A stretch of 32,351 nucleotides of DNA from Ruminococcaceae bacterium UBA7147 (lineage in GTDB: Bacteria > Bacillota > Clostridia > Oscillospirales > Acutalibacteraceae). Shown here in pieces: positions 1-7,608 of this stretch. The translations under genes were made by a program, and so were the position numbers. The notes beneath the pieces are model-generated. The model was given only the letters and a program-made list of their open reading frames with translations. It was not told where the DNA came from and did not search any database. The number at the start of each line of letters is the position of its first letter. Positions within the stretch are counted from its first letter, which is position 1. Location: positions 1 to 32,351 of the forward strand of contig DKWR01000043.1 in the NCBI GenBank assembly GCA_002491825.1, read 5' to 3'.

Positions 1-2
1 GA

Positions 3-25
3 GCTGTTATTGCGACAGCCCCTTT
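3..25. terminator. Hairpin at the left window edge, probable terminator of an outside gene
   Basis: GCTGT (3-7) pairs with ACAGC (15-19) across a 7-base loop and is followed by CCCCTTTTGCTTTT on the plus strand. The stem may extend left of the window. It could end a plus-strand gene that lies outside, or serve the minus-strand VWA gene that ends at 67. The short visible stem keeps confidence low. Confidence 0.35.
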
Positions 26-66
26 TGCTTTTAAAGAATAATGTTGTTATAAATAATCAGTAAAAA

Positions 67-2907
67 TTATTTGTCTTTCCTTTTTCTTTTGCGATAGTTT
101 ACAGCACCGTAAAGCACCATTCCGCTGACAACCAGTGAAGCGAGAATATAATAGTAATTTCTGTTGTCGCCTGTCTGAATTGCACCGACTGTTTTTACAG
201 CTCCCGTATTGCCGCAATTGTTTGAATTACCGTTATTCTTCGGCTGGTCGGGTGTGCACGGAGTGCTTGGATTTGTCGGCTTACTCGGCTGAACAGGCTT
301 TGTCGGTTTTGTGGTAGAGGTCGGTTCTGTAGGCTTTGTAGGCTCGGTTGTACAGGTTGGTTCTGTTGGCTCGGTCGGCTCGGTCGGCTCGGTTGTACAG
401 GTCGGTTCTGTAGGCTTTGTAGGCTCAACATATTTATCTTCAAGAGTGAGCTTGCCGTTGTTGCCGAGTGTGGAGCAGATAGTAAATTCATCATCCGACT
501 TGTAATTTACAAAAGGAGCGTTTGCGTAATTAAGCGTTCCTGTTTTGTTTTCGGTCTTTTCCAAATTGCCGTCAGGATTTATATTTGCAGTTCCCGAGGG
601 GATATACCACGTGCCGTCGTCCTTTTGCTTTGCAAAATTAAGTGCCTGCTTTGACAAGGCTTTATATACGGTTTCATCATTTGCCGAGCCGTCGGTGCTT
701 TCGTAAACTGTACAAGCACAATAATATTTTCCGTCAGAATCAATATCGCCATTTAACAGCGTACCCTTATCGTCCGAGTAGACAGGAGAGTCTTGTATGC
801 AGTAGAACTTTTCATTCTGCTTTGACGGAGTAAAATATGCAACTGTGTTGACTTTATCAAACCCTGTGCTGTTGTCAGCTTCATACTTGTTCGAGTAGAA
901 GTTTACCGAACCGTCAGAGTTAGTATTCTTATCAAGGTAATCCTTGGAAACAAAATCTCTGATTGTCTGCTCGTTGATTTCTTCCTTAAGTCCTACTCCG
1001 TAGACAAGGCGAATCGGCTCTTTAGCACCCGAAGTAACAAGCTCGGTAATTTCATTGTTTTTATTCAGGGTTACGTTGTAAGAAACTACGGGAAGCAGTG
1101 CCGCAGGAACAGCAAAGTTAACCGTCTGCTCACCGCTTGCAAGGCTTTCCTTTACCTGAACAACGGCGTATCTCATATCCGAAGATGACACGCCCTGCTC
1201 TGAACCGACTTTTCCGCAATACAGATAGAATTTTACGATATAGGCAGGCTGTGCTCCGTCAGCAGATGACGTGTTCATTCCGTCATACCAGAAGTCTATA
1301 AACTCACCGTCTGAATTTGCATACCAGCCGATATAGTTGCTGAAATCCGCATCACTGCTGTAGCTGATTTGTCCGTGCTCACATGCAGAGGCGATAAGTG
1401 ATTTTGCCGTTTCTATACTTTTGAGTCCGAGCCGTGACTGAACAGCAGAGGCGGTTTCATCGCTTACAGTGAAATTCTTTGCAAGCTCCGCCCCCGAATA
1501 AAGAGTGTTGTTAAGCAAAATTCCTTTCATATCGGTTACTTCCATATATTCACCGATTTGGTCTGTAAAGGTAACGTAGCCCGAATTGTTTTCGGAATCA
1601 GTTACAAGAGTCGGGTAGTATTTGGACTGGATCTGAATTGTTTCCACAATGTCGGCAAACGCTTTTTTAAGCTCCTTCGCCTTATCCTTTGAAGAAGCGT
1701 CAACCTCAAAAAATCCGTCAACATAGTTTTTCTCAAGAGGTTGTGAAATTTTCGTGACTTTATTCTGCGAATTAGGAACAGTAATCTTTCCACCTACATT
1801 GGCTTTATTATAGTCCTTCCACAAGCTGTTGATTTGCGAAGATGAATTTGCAGGATTGAGAACGCTTGTTGCTACACTGTCACCGCCGACGCCGAGACCG
1901 AGTGTGTAAAACAGACAGCTGCTGTCATACTTCTGCTCAATCTGCTGTTTTGCATAGGCGGCACTCAGCTGGCTGACAAATCCCAGAGTCGTATTTGTAC
2001 TGCTTCCTGTTCCGATATTGTATTTCTTTGGATTGGTAAAATCGGTACTGCCAAGAGTAGGTGCCCCGTCAGACATCAGCACCATAACAGGCTTACGCTT
2101 AAGCGTGCCAAGCTCTGAATCCTCAACAGTAGTTGTGTTGCTTTTGCTTGTAAATTGCTCCATTGCAAGCATAACGCCTTTTTGAATATAGGTTGCACCT
2201 ATAACTTCTTTGCTGACATACTTTGGCTTTTCACCTGTTTTTTCAATCTTAACGTCAGAGTCAAGGCTCACTGTTTCTTTAGTTGTTTTTTTATCCCAAC
2301 CTATTTTCGTTACATTGTATTTTAAATATTCGCCGTCTGACGCTGTGGTATAGCGGTCAAGCGGCAGAACAAGAACAGCGGCGTCGGATGAATCTCCCGA
2401 GCTTGAACCCGAATAGAGCACAACGCCCACCCGGCTGTATTCATTACTTGAAAGCAGTTCGGCAATACTGTCGTTTGCCGCTTCAACCATTTCTTTTGCA
2501 AGTTTGTTGTGACCTGCGTCATCGTTCATTGAGCCTGAAACATCGAGAATCAGCACCGTATCGGTAAGCATATTTGAATAGCTCTTTACCGATTTATTGG
2601 AAGCGATTGCAGACAAGGCAACAAGAAAATCATCATTGTTCTCCATACCTATTCCCTTATTGCCAAATGCTGACGAATCAGTCAGAACGGTTTTTTCCGT
2701 CAGTACACTTCCAGCATTTCGGGTAGACGTAACGTCGGAACCGAAATAGTTTTTCCAGTCATTCATTGTTGACGAATCGGAAATTCGTGTAACGTCGGTT
2801 TCTTCCGCCGCAACGTTATTTGCAAACAACGTACAGCAAAACATAAGCATTGTGACGCAAAGCAGAATGCTTGTAAATCTTTTTGCGCTTTTAAATTGTG
2901 TAATCAT
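67..2907 (-). CDS. Secreted VWA-domain cell-surface protein with Pro/Thr repeat and C-terminal anchor
   Basis: This is a 946-residue protein. Residues 1-34 look like a signal peptide, with a basic N-terminus, a hydrophobic core and an Ala-rich cleavage region (NNVAA/EE). A VWA domain starts near residue 115 with a MIDAS metal site, DVSGS (122-126), and a later LMSDGAPT segment. VWA domains of this type bind ligands or matrix proteins, or form pilus tips. Residues about 827-890 are a low-complexity EPT/KPT stretch that probably spans the wall. The C-terminus has the order expected of a sortase substrate: IQTGD (910-914), a hydrophobic helix, then a basic RKRKRKDK tail. The motif lacks the usual LPxTG proline, so sortase anchoring is inference and a plain membrane anchor is possible. 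The start ATG at 2907 has AAAAAAGG upstream. It is a single-gene unit and the ligand is unknown. Confidence 0.85.
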   Translation of the reverse strand: MITQFKSAKRFTSILLCVTMLMFCCTLFANNVAAEETDVTRISDSSTMNDWKNYFGSDVTSTRNAGSVLTEKTVLTDSSAFGNKGIGMENNDDFLVALSAIASNKSVKSYSNMLTDTVLILDVSGSMNDDAGHNKLAKEMVEAANDSIAELLSSNEYSRVGVVLYSGSSSGDSSDAAVLVLPLDRYTTASDGEYLKYNVTKIGWDKKTTKETVSLDSDVKIEKTGEKPKYVSKEVIGATYIQKGVMLAMEQFTSKSNTTTVEDSELGTLKRKPVMVLMSDGAPTLGSTDFTNPKKYNIGTGSSTNTTLGFVSQLSAAYAKQQIEQKYDSSCLFYTLGLGVGGDSVATSVLNPANSSSQINSLWKDYNKANVGGKITVPNSQNKVTKISQPLEKNYVDGFFEVDASSKDKAKELKKAFADIVETIQIQSKYYPTLVTDSENNSGYVTFTDQIGEYMEVTDMKGILLNNTLYSGAELAKNFTVSDETASAVQSRLGLKSIETAKSLIASACEHGQISYSSDADFSNYIGWYANSDGEFIDFWYDGMNTSSADGAQPAYIVKFYLYCGKVGSEQGVSSSDMRYAVVQVKESLASGEQTVNFAVPAALLPVVSYNVTLNKNNEITELVTSGAKEPIRLVYGVGLKEEINEQTIRDFVSKDYLDKNTNSDGSVNFYSNKYEADNSTGFDKVNTVAYFTPSKQNEKFYCIQDSPVYSDDKGTLLNGDIDSDGKYYCACTVYESTDGSANDETVYKALSKQALNFAKQKDDGTWYIPSGTANINPDGNLEKTENKTGTLNYANAPFVNYKSDDEFTICSTLGNNGKLTLEDKYVEPTKPTEPTCTTEPTEPTEPTEPTCTTEPTKPTEPTSTTKPTKPVQPSKPTNPSTPCTPDQPKNNGNSNNCGNTGAVKTVGAIQTGDNRNYYYILASLVVSGMVLYGAVNYRKRKRKDK
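240..430 (-). repeat. Low-complexity repeat encoding the EPT/KPT wall-spanning segment
   Basis: Short tandem repeats of a GGCTCGGT-type unit (plus strand) encode TEPTEPT and TKPTEPT. A longer duplicated block, GGCTCGGTTGTACAGGT followed by GGTTCTGT, occurs at about 342 and again at about 387. Such tracts tend to change length by slippage or unequal recombination, so protein length may vary between strains. Confidence 0.75.
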
Positions 2908-3151
2908 TAAGTCAAACCTTTTTTATAAAATTTTCGCTTTCCGGAAGCTATTTATAAGACACTGTTCACCGTGGATTGAACAGACATCATACACAACTTT
3001 TATTATTATATTAATTTAGCGCAATTTTATTTCCTGTAAATTCCAACAAACTACGATGTCGAATCAATTAAATTATCATGATAAATTCAGAAAACGGTTT
3101 CATAAAACTTATTTATCATACAATTTATAACAAGAAATCCACGATAGTGAG

Positions 3152-3186
3152 AAAAAATTAAGCCACGGAAAATTCCCCGTGGCTTA
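3152..3186 (-). terminator. Rho-independent terminator after sbcC
   Basis: TAAGCCACGG (3159-3168) and CCGTGGCTTA (3177-3186) form a perfect 10-bp stem with an 8-base loop. On the minus strand it is followed by a T-run (ATTTTTTC). It starts 6 bases past the sbcC stop and ends the sbcDC transcript. Confidence 0.85.
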
Positions 3187-3192
3187 TCATTT

Positions 3193-4359
3193 TTAAGTAA
3201 CTATTTTCACTTTACTTCCGCCGAGCCTGTCTTTGCTCACTATTATCTGCCTGTCAATTCTCTCCTTAAGCTCGCTTACGTGGGAGATTATTCCGACAAG
3301 ACGATTGCCCTCGGTAAGACCTTTCAGCGCATTCATAGCCTGATTAAGAGATTCATCGTCAAGTGAGCCGAAGCCCTCGTCAACAAACATTGTATCAAGT
3401 CTGATACCGCCTGCCGACGCCTGGATTTCGTCTGAAAGTCCGAGTGCGAGCGACAGAGACGCTTTAAAGGACTCGCCTCCCGAAAGTGTATTAACACTTC
3501 TTTGAGAGCCGTTGTAGTGGTCGATTACGTCAAGGCTCAAGCCCTCGCTTGCTTGTTTATTTTCCGCTGACTGTCTGCGTTTCAGCTCATACTGACCGTC
3601 TGACATAATCATAAATCTTGTATTGGCTCTGGCGATAATTCTGTCGAAAAAGGTCATCTGAATATAGGTTTCAAGCATAATTTTTTCTTTCCCCGATATT
3701 CTTCCGTTCGCCGTAGAGTATAGAGATTGTACAAGCACAAGATTTTTTTCGAGAGTGTTGATTTCATCTTTTTTCTTTATTATGTTATCAAATGCCGAAC
3801 GATTTGCTGAAAGTCGTGCAATAATAGCTGTTCTCAATTCGCCTTTAGATTGCTTTTGCACCGTCAGGCTGTTTTGCCTTTCCTTTACTTTTTCTTCATC
3901 AATTTTTTCAGCACTTTCAAGCTGTTTTTTCAGCTGTTCTTTTTTCGCCTTTAATTCAATAATTTCCTTTTCGCATTTGCTAAAGCTGTTTTGTGCGTTT
4001 TCAAAGGACTTTTTTATGCTTTCCGACTTGCTCTCAATTTCCTGAATCTTTTTCTCGGCTGTGCTTTTGTCGACAAAACAAAGACTGCTTTTTAAATTTG
4101 CAAGCTGCCTGCTAATTTCTTCAAGTGAAGCCTTGCAGGACGCAATATTTGTTTTAAGACTTGAAATATCAGTTTTGAGCTTTTCAGTTTCACTCTCGGT
4201 TTTCGGAATTATTGTTTCAAGCTCTGATTTTCTTTTAATATTTTTCTCTTCTGCCGTAATTTCGAGATTCAGTTTCTTGATAATCTCAAGCTGCTCTTTT
4301 ATCAGGTCGTTTTTTTTCTTTTGAAGAATTAATATCGGTGTTTCCGATAAGCTTTTCAA
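3193..4359 (-). CDS. sbcC: SbcC nuclease subunit, C-terminal fragment after a frameshift
   Basis: This is the second half of SbcC, the SMC-like ATPase of the SbcCD (Mre11/Rad50-type) nuclease that processes DNA hairpins and double-strand ends. It begins in coiled coil and ends with the ABC-type ATPase lobe: signature motif LSGGES, then Walker B with LDTMFVDEGFGSLDD, then a D-loop/H-loop region with ISHVSEL. It lies in a different frame from the N-terminal half. Removing one A from the A8 run at 4310-4317 joins the two frames (…SSKEK-NDLIKEQLE…). The first residues of this frame (MKSLSETPILILQ, up to about 4319) are probably out-of-frame sequence and not the native start. I saw no good ribosome-binding site for independent translation. 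The gene is either broken, rescued by slippage, or carries a homopolymer sequencing error. Confidence 0.85.
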   Translation of the reverse strand: MKSLSETPILILQKKKNDLIKEQLEIIKKLNLEITAEEKNIKRKSELETIIPKTESETEKLKTDISSLKTNIASCKASLEEISRQLANLKSSLCFVDKSTAEKKIQEIESKSESIKKSFENAQNSFSKCEKEIIELKAKKEQLKKQLESAEKIDEEKVKERQNSLTVQKQSKGELRTAIIARLSANRSAFDNIIKKKDEINTLEKNLVLVQSLYSTANGRISGKEKIMLETYIQMTFFDRIIARANTRFMIMSDGQYELKRRQSAENKQASEGLSLDVIDHYNGSQRSVNTLSGGESFKASLSLALGLSDEIQASAGGIRLDTMFVDEGFGSLDDESLNQAMNALKGLTEGNRLVGIISHVSELKERIDRQIIVSKDRLGGSKVKIVT

Positions 4360-5956
4360 GCTGAATTTCGATGTTCGCCTTTGCGGTTTCGACTTTTCCT
4401 TTTATAACGGCGCATACGTTGCTTGCGTTTGCGGCATCGGATTGTGCCTTGTCGCTTTTTTGCTTTGTCTTTTTCAGCTCCGATTCGGTCGGAGCGGAGT
4501 CGGACTTCTGCGCAATATTAGGGTGAACGGTTGAGCCGCATACAGGACAAGGCGAATTTTCTTTAAGCTGCTGTGCAAGTATACCTGCCTGCTCGTTAAG
4601 GAAAGACCTGTTCATTTCATTGTAAGCTTCGAGTGACTGCTGTGCAGTATTCATCGCTTCAAGATATATAGTCTGCTTTTCCTCAAGGCTTGCAATCATT
4701 AAATCGTAATCGTTAAGAGATTTTTTCAGAGCTTCAAGATTTTTCATCATTTCTTCAGCCGCATTTCTTTCGCTTGTCAGCTTTTCCTTATTCTCCCCTG
4801 CTTTTTCAAGCGTTGATTTTTCGGCTTTCAGTTTTTCAAGTGTTTCCGTTTTTGCGGCAAGAAGGGTATTTTGGTCAGTAAGGCTCTTTTCGTCGGACTT
4901 GAGTTTCTTATGTATTGCCTCTATCTTTTTATTCTGCAACTCAAGCTCGTCATATCGGGGCAATTCTGCTTTGAATTTTGCCGATTCGCTGTTAAGGACT
5001 TCGGTTTCTTTGAACCTTTCTTTTTCAGATTCAAGCAATTCCTTTGCCTGTTCAAACTTATCTGATTTTAATTCAATTGCTTTGCCGACAGTACAAAGCT
5101 CCTTGCCCAACTTTTTATAATCCTCAAGCTTTCCAAGCAGAGAATTTACTTCGCCAAGCTGTTTTTCGATAATCTGAATATCACTGTTTAATTCTTTATC
5201 GGAATTTTCATCTTGTTCAATGAGCATTTCAAGAGCAGCAATTACGTCAAGAATCGGCAGTTCATTATTCTTTGCCCTTTGCACCTGAATAAAAAGAGGA
5301 TTTTCTTCTGCACACCTTATGCCGTCTATGTATTGAGCCATACTGTTCTGCGCTTTTTCAACCTGCTCTTTTGCCTTGGAATAATCTGCTTTTAACTTAT
5401 CCTGCAATTTTAAAAAACGCTCTGTTTTGAAAATATAGCGAAAAATTGTCTTTCTGTCCTCTGTTGAGGCTGTAAGAAGTTTTAGAAAATCCCCCTGTGC
5501 TATCATCGCAATCTGCAAAAACTGGTTTTTTGACACGCCTACAATTTTATTGACAGCCTCGTCAACCTCTGATTTTTTTGTAACAACCCTGCCGTCGGGA
5601 TAAGTAAAGCAACAGTCAGCCGACTGTTCGGTATAGCCCTCTCCCTTCAGCTTTTTTCGCATATATGCCGGATTCCTTCTTACCGTGTACAACTTATCCG
5701 CATATTTGAAAACAAGCTCTACAAATGTAGGCGTATCAGGCTTTGCGTACTTTGAACGAAGCATTGAAGGCTCACGCTTTTCTCCGCTTGCGCTTCCGTA
5801 CAAAGCAAAAACAATCCCGTCAAAAATTGTAGTCTTTCCTGCGCCGGTATCGCCTGAAATAAGGTAGATTCCGTTCTCACCGAGCTTGTCAAAATCGATT
5901 ACAGTTTCACCTGCATACGGTCCGAAAGCAGACATAGTCAATTTTATCGGTCTCAT
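4286..5956 (-). CDS. sbcC: SbcC nuclease subunit, N-terminal fragment ending at a frameshift
   Basis: This is the N-terminal half of SbcC. The N-terminal ATPase lobe carries Walker A GDTGAGKTT near residues 35-43. A long coiled coil follows, with the zinc-hook CPVC near residues 470-473 (…NSPCPVCGSTVHPN…). The start is ATG at 5956, because GGGAGGAAG lies just upstream and the ATG overlaps the sbcD stop as ATGA (5953-5956). An upstream in-frame ATG at 5971 would place this Shine-Dalgarno inside the gene. The frame closes after the A8 run, with an off-frame tail RPDKRAA. Rejoined with the C-terminal half, the protein would be about 920 residues, a reasonable length for a clostridial SbcC. Tight coupling to sbcD fits one nuclease complex. 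Confidence 0.88.
   Translation of the reverse strand: MRPIKLTMSAFGPYAGETVIDFDKLGENGIYLISGDTGAGKTTIFDGIVFALYGSASGEKREPSMLRSKYAKPDTPTFVELVFKYADKLYTVRRNPAYMRKKLKGEGYTEQSADCCFTYPDGRVVTKKSEVDEAVNKIVGVSKNQFLQIAMIAQGDFLKLLTASTEDRKTIFRYIFKTERFLKLQDKLKADYSKAKEQVEKAQNSMAQYIDGIRCAEENPLFIQVQRAKNNELPILDVIAALEMLIEQDENSDKELNSDIQIIEKQLGEVNSLLGKLEDYKKLGKELCTVGKAIELKSDKFEQAKELLESEKERFKETEVLNSESAKFKAELPRYDELELQNKKIEAIHKKLKSDEKSLTDQNTLLAAKTETLEKLKAEKSTLEKAGENKEKLTSERNAAEEMMKNLEALKKSLNDYDLMIASLEEKQTIYLEAMNTAQQSLEAYNEMNRSFLNEQAGILAQQLKENSPCPVCGSTVHPNIAQKSDSAPTESELKKTKQKSDKAQSDAANASNVCAVIKGKVETAKANIEIQLEKLIGNTDINSSKEKKRPDKRAA
4310..4317 (-). other. sbcC: A8 homopolymer (minus strand) at the sbcC frameshift
   Basis: The minus strand reads AAAAGAAAAAAAAC here. 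The upstream SbcC frame reads AAA GAA AAA AAA CGA. With seven A instead of eight it reads AAA GAA AAA AAC GAC CTG, which continues straight into the C-terminal frame. The run is therefore the point of the indel. A8 is long enough for polymerase slippage in replication or transcription, and also a common place for sequencing errors. Confidence 0.8.
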
Positions 5957-7092
5957 ATTTCTTCCTCCCATATGCTTTCAATCAGCGAGCTTATGTATTC
6001 TCTCTGTTCGTCACTCATCGGCTGATTATTCTGCAACTCATAGAAATCCGAAAACAGCTCAAGCGGTGACTTTTCTTCAACATTTTCAGCACCTGTTATC
6101 TGCGCATTTGAACGTGTGCGTTTGTTATCGTAATCAAGCTTCATAAGATTGCGGTAAATTGAGCGAAGCTTTCCTACTCCGTCGGGAATATCCTCCTCGT
6201 CGGCGAGAGTTATATGCATATAATCCGTCTGATATGTTGTGTTTTCATAAAAGCTCTTTGCAGTAATTTCTTCGTATTTTCCCTTAATTTCACGCATTTC
6301 GTGCTTTGGAACAAGGTCTGTCGTACGAACATCAAGACTGCCCTTTTCTTTCAACTCAACTACTGTTACCGACTTTTTATCGTTTGCCTCCGAAAAGGAA
6401 TATTTAAGAGGCGTTCCGCAATATCGTACCCTTTCCGAAAGGCAGTTCTGCGGTCTGTGGATATGACCGAGTGCTACATAATCGAAGTCGTCAAACACCG
6501 AAACGTCTACGTTATCCGTACCGCCGACAGAGATTTCCTCCGACTCGGTGCGGTCAGCACCCGTTACAAACTGATGCGTTATAAGAACATTCCTGCTTTT
6601 GCTGTTTACGCTCATTTCCGAAATTGCGGCACTAACTGCGTCGGTATAGCTTACAATTTCTCTGTCATCAAAAAATCTTCTTACGTTTGCAGGCTTTACA
6701 AACGGCAGCATATAAATGTTTACTTCGCCGTATTCGTCCTCCATTTTAACCGGCACAATATGTCCGTTATAAGCAGGCGCAAGGTGCACTCCGCTTTTTT
6801 CAATCAGACGTGAGCCGAAAGACAGGCGTTCAGGTGAATCGTGGTTTCCGCTGATGACAAACACCTGTAGATTTCGCTTTGACAACAGATAAAGGAAGTT
6901 GTCAAACATTGTCACTGCGTCTGACGGAGGGATTGACTTGTCGTAAACATCACCCGCAATCAGAACTGCGTCAGGCTTTTCGAAGTCAATTATTCCGATT
7001 ATTTCTGCAAGTATATATTCCTGATCCTCATACATTGAAAATTCGTTTACACGTTTTCCTATATGAAGGTCTGAGAGATGGATAAATTTCAT
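5953..7092 (-). CDS. sbcD: SbcD exonuclease subunit (Mre11-type metallophosphoesterase)
   Basis: This 379-residue calcineurin-like phosphoesterase is the nuclease subunit of SbcCD. The dimetal-site motifs are in the expected order: SDLHIGKR, LIAGDVYDKS, SGNHDSPERLSFG, LITHQF and ALGHIHRPQ. The C-terminal part matches the SbcD capping and SbcC-binding region in length. ATG at 7092 is preceded by AGGAAGTG. The stop overlaps the sbcC start by four bases, so the two subunits are translationally coupled. The gene looks intact, unlike its partner. Confidence 0.95.
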   Translation of the reverse strand: MKFIHLSDLHIGKRVNEFSMYEDQEYILAEIIGIIDFEKPDAVLIAGDVYDKSIPPSDAVTMFDNFLYLLSKRNLQVFVISGNHDSPERLSFGSRLIEKSGVHLAPAYNGHIVPVKMEDEYGEVNIYMLPFVKPANVRRFFDDREIVSYTDAVSAAISEMSVNSKSRNVLITHQFVTGADRTESEEISVGGTDNVDVSVFDDFDYVALGHIHRPQNCLSERVRYCGTPLKYSFSEANDKKSVTVVELKEKGSLDVRTTDLVPKHEMREIKGKYEEITAKSFYENTTYQTDYMHITLADEEDIPDGVGKLRSIYRNLMKLDYDNKRTRSNAQITGAENVEEKSPLELFSDFYELQNNQPMSDEQREYISSLIESIWEEEI

Positions 7093-7179
7093 ATCGTCAC
7101 TTCCTAAAATTTATATATTTAATATACAACAATCGGGCAGATTTTGCAACATTAATAACAAAATACAGCAATTAATCTG

Positions 7180-7208
7180 TTGATTTTTTTACACTATTAT
7201 CTTATAAT
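7180..7208 (+). promoter_or_regulatory. Sigma-A-type promoter for the ArsC-like/PP-loop/EFR1 operon
   Basis: TTGATT (7180-7185), a 17-base spacer, then TATAAT (7203-7208). It is followed by AAAAGGAGG (7221-7229) and the ATG at 7236. Spacing and -10 are consensus. Confidence 0.75.
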
Positions 7209-7235
7209 AGATTAAAATGAAAAGGAGGAATATTT

Positions 7236-7604
7236 ATGTTATTTATAGAATATCCAAAATGTACAACCTGTAAAAAGGCAAAGAAGTGGCTTGACGACAA
7301 CGGCTTTTCGTATACCGACAGGCACATTATTGAAAACAACCCGACAGCTGATGAAATAAGAGAATGGCACCAAAAAAGCGGACTGGAGCTGAAAAAGTTT
7401 TTCAACACAAGCGGTCTTCTTTATAAGTCAATGAATCTCAAAGATAAACTGCCGACTATGAGCGACGAAGAAAAGTATGAGCTTTTAGCAAGCAACGGTA
7501 TGCTTGTAAAACGTCCTGTGCTTGTTGACGGCGACAGGGTTCTACTTGGTTTCAAGGCTGAAAAATGGGAAGACAGCTTCACTAATAAATTTATTCGGGA
7601 GTAA
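7236..7604 (+). CDS. ArsC/Spx-family thioredoxin-fold protein
   Basis: This is a 122-residue protein of the ArsC/Spx/YffB superfamily. The N-terminal CxxC redox motif is at Cys9-Cys12 (PKCTTCKK). The family's conserved RP…GF block near the C-terminus is present (VKRPVLVDGDRVLLGFKAEKW). Members are arsenate reductases, Spx-like RNA polymerase regulators or uncharacterised reductases. No arsenic genes are nearby, so arsenate reduction is not supported. The second Cys of a CxxC is typical of Spx and YffB. It is the first gene of a three-gene plus-strand run, ending 4 bases before the PP-loop gene. A very strong AAAAGGAGG precedes the ATG. Confidence 0.85.
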   Translation: MLFIEYPKCTTCKKAKKWLDDNGFSYTDRHIIENNPTADEIREWHQKSGLELKKFFNTSGLLYKSMNLKDKLPTMSDEEKYELLASNGMLVKRPVLVDGDRVLLGFKAEKWEDSFTNKFIRE

Positions 7605-7608
7605 AGCA

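Noticed and set aside
195..494. CRISPR-like repeat array
   Set aside because: The repeats are short, in frame with the VWA protein and encode EPT/KPT. There are no regular unique spacers.
6214..6813. A 199-codon plus-strand frame opposite sbcD
   Set aside because: It is antisense to a well-conserved gene, has no ribosome-binding site and is Cys/Phe-rich in the way reverse-strand shadows are.
7236..7604. Arsenate reductase (arsC) assignment
   Set aside because: A CxxC motif and the lack of ars genes fit the wider Spx/YffB group equally well, so no gene symbol is given.
7522..7608. Longer N-terminus for the PP-loop protein
   Set aside because: The extra 29 codons lie inside the ArsC-like gene in another frame. 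ATG 7609 has its own GGGAG.
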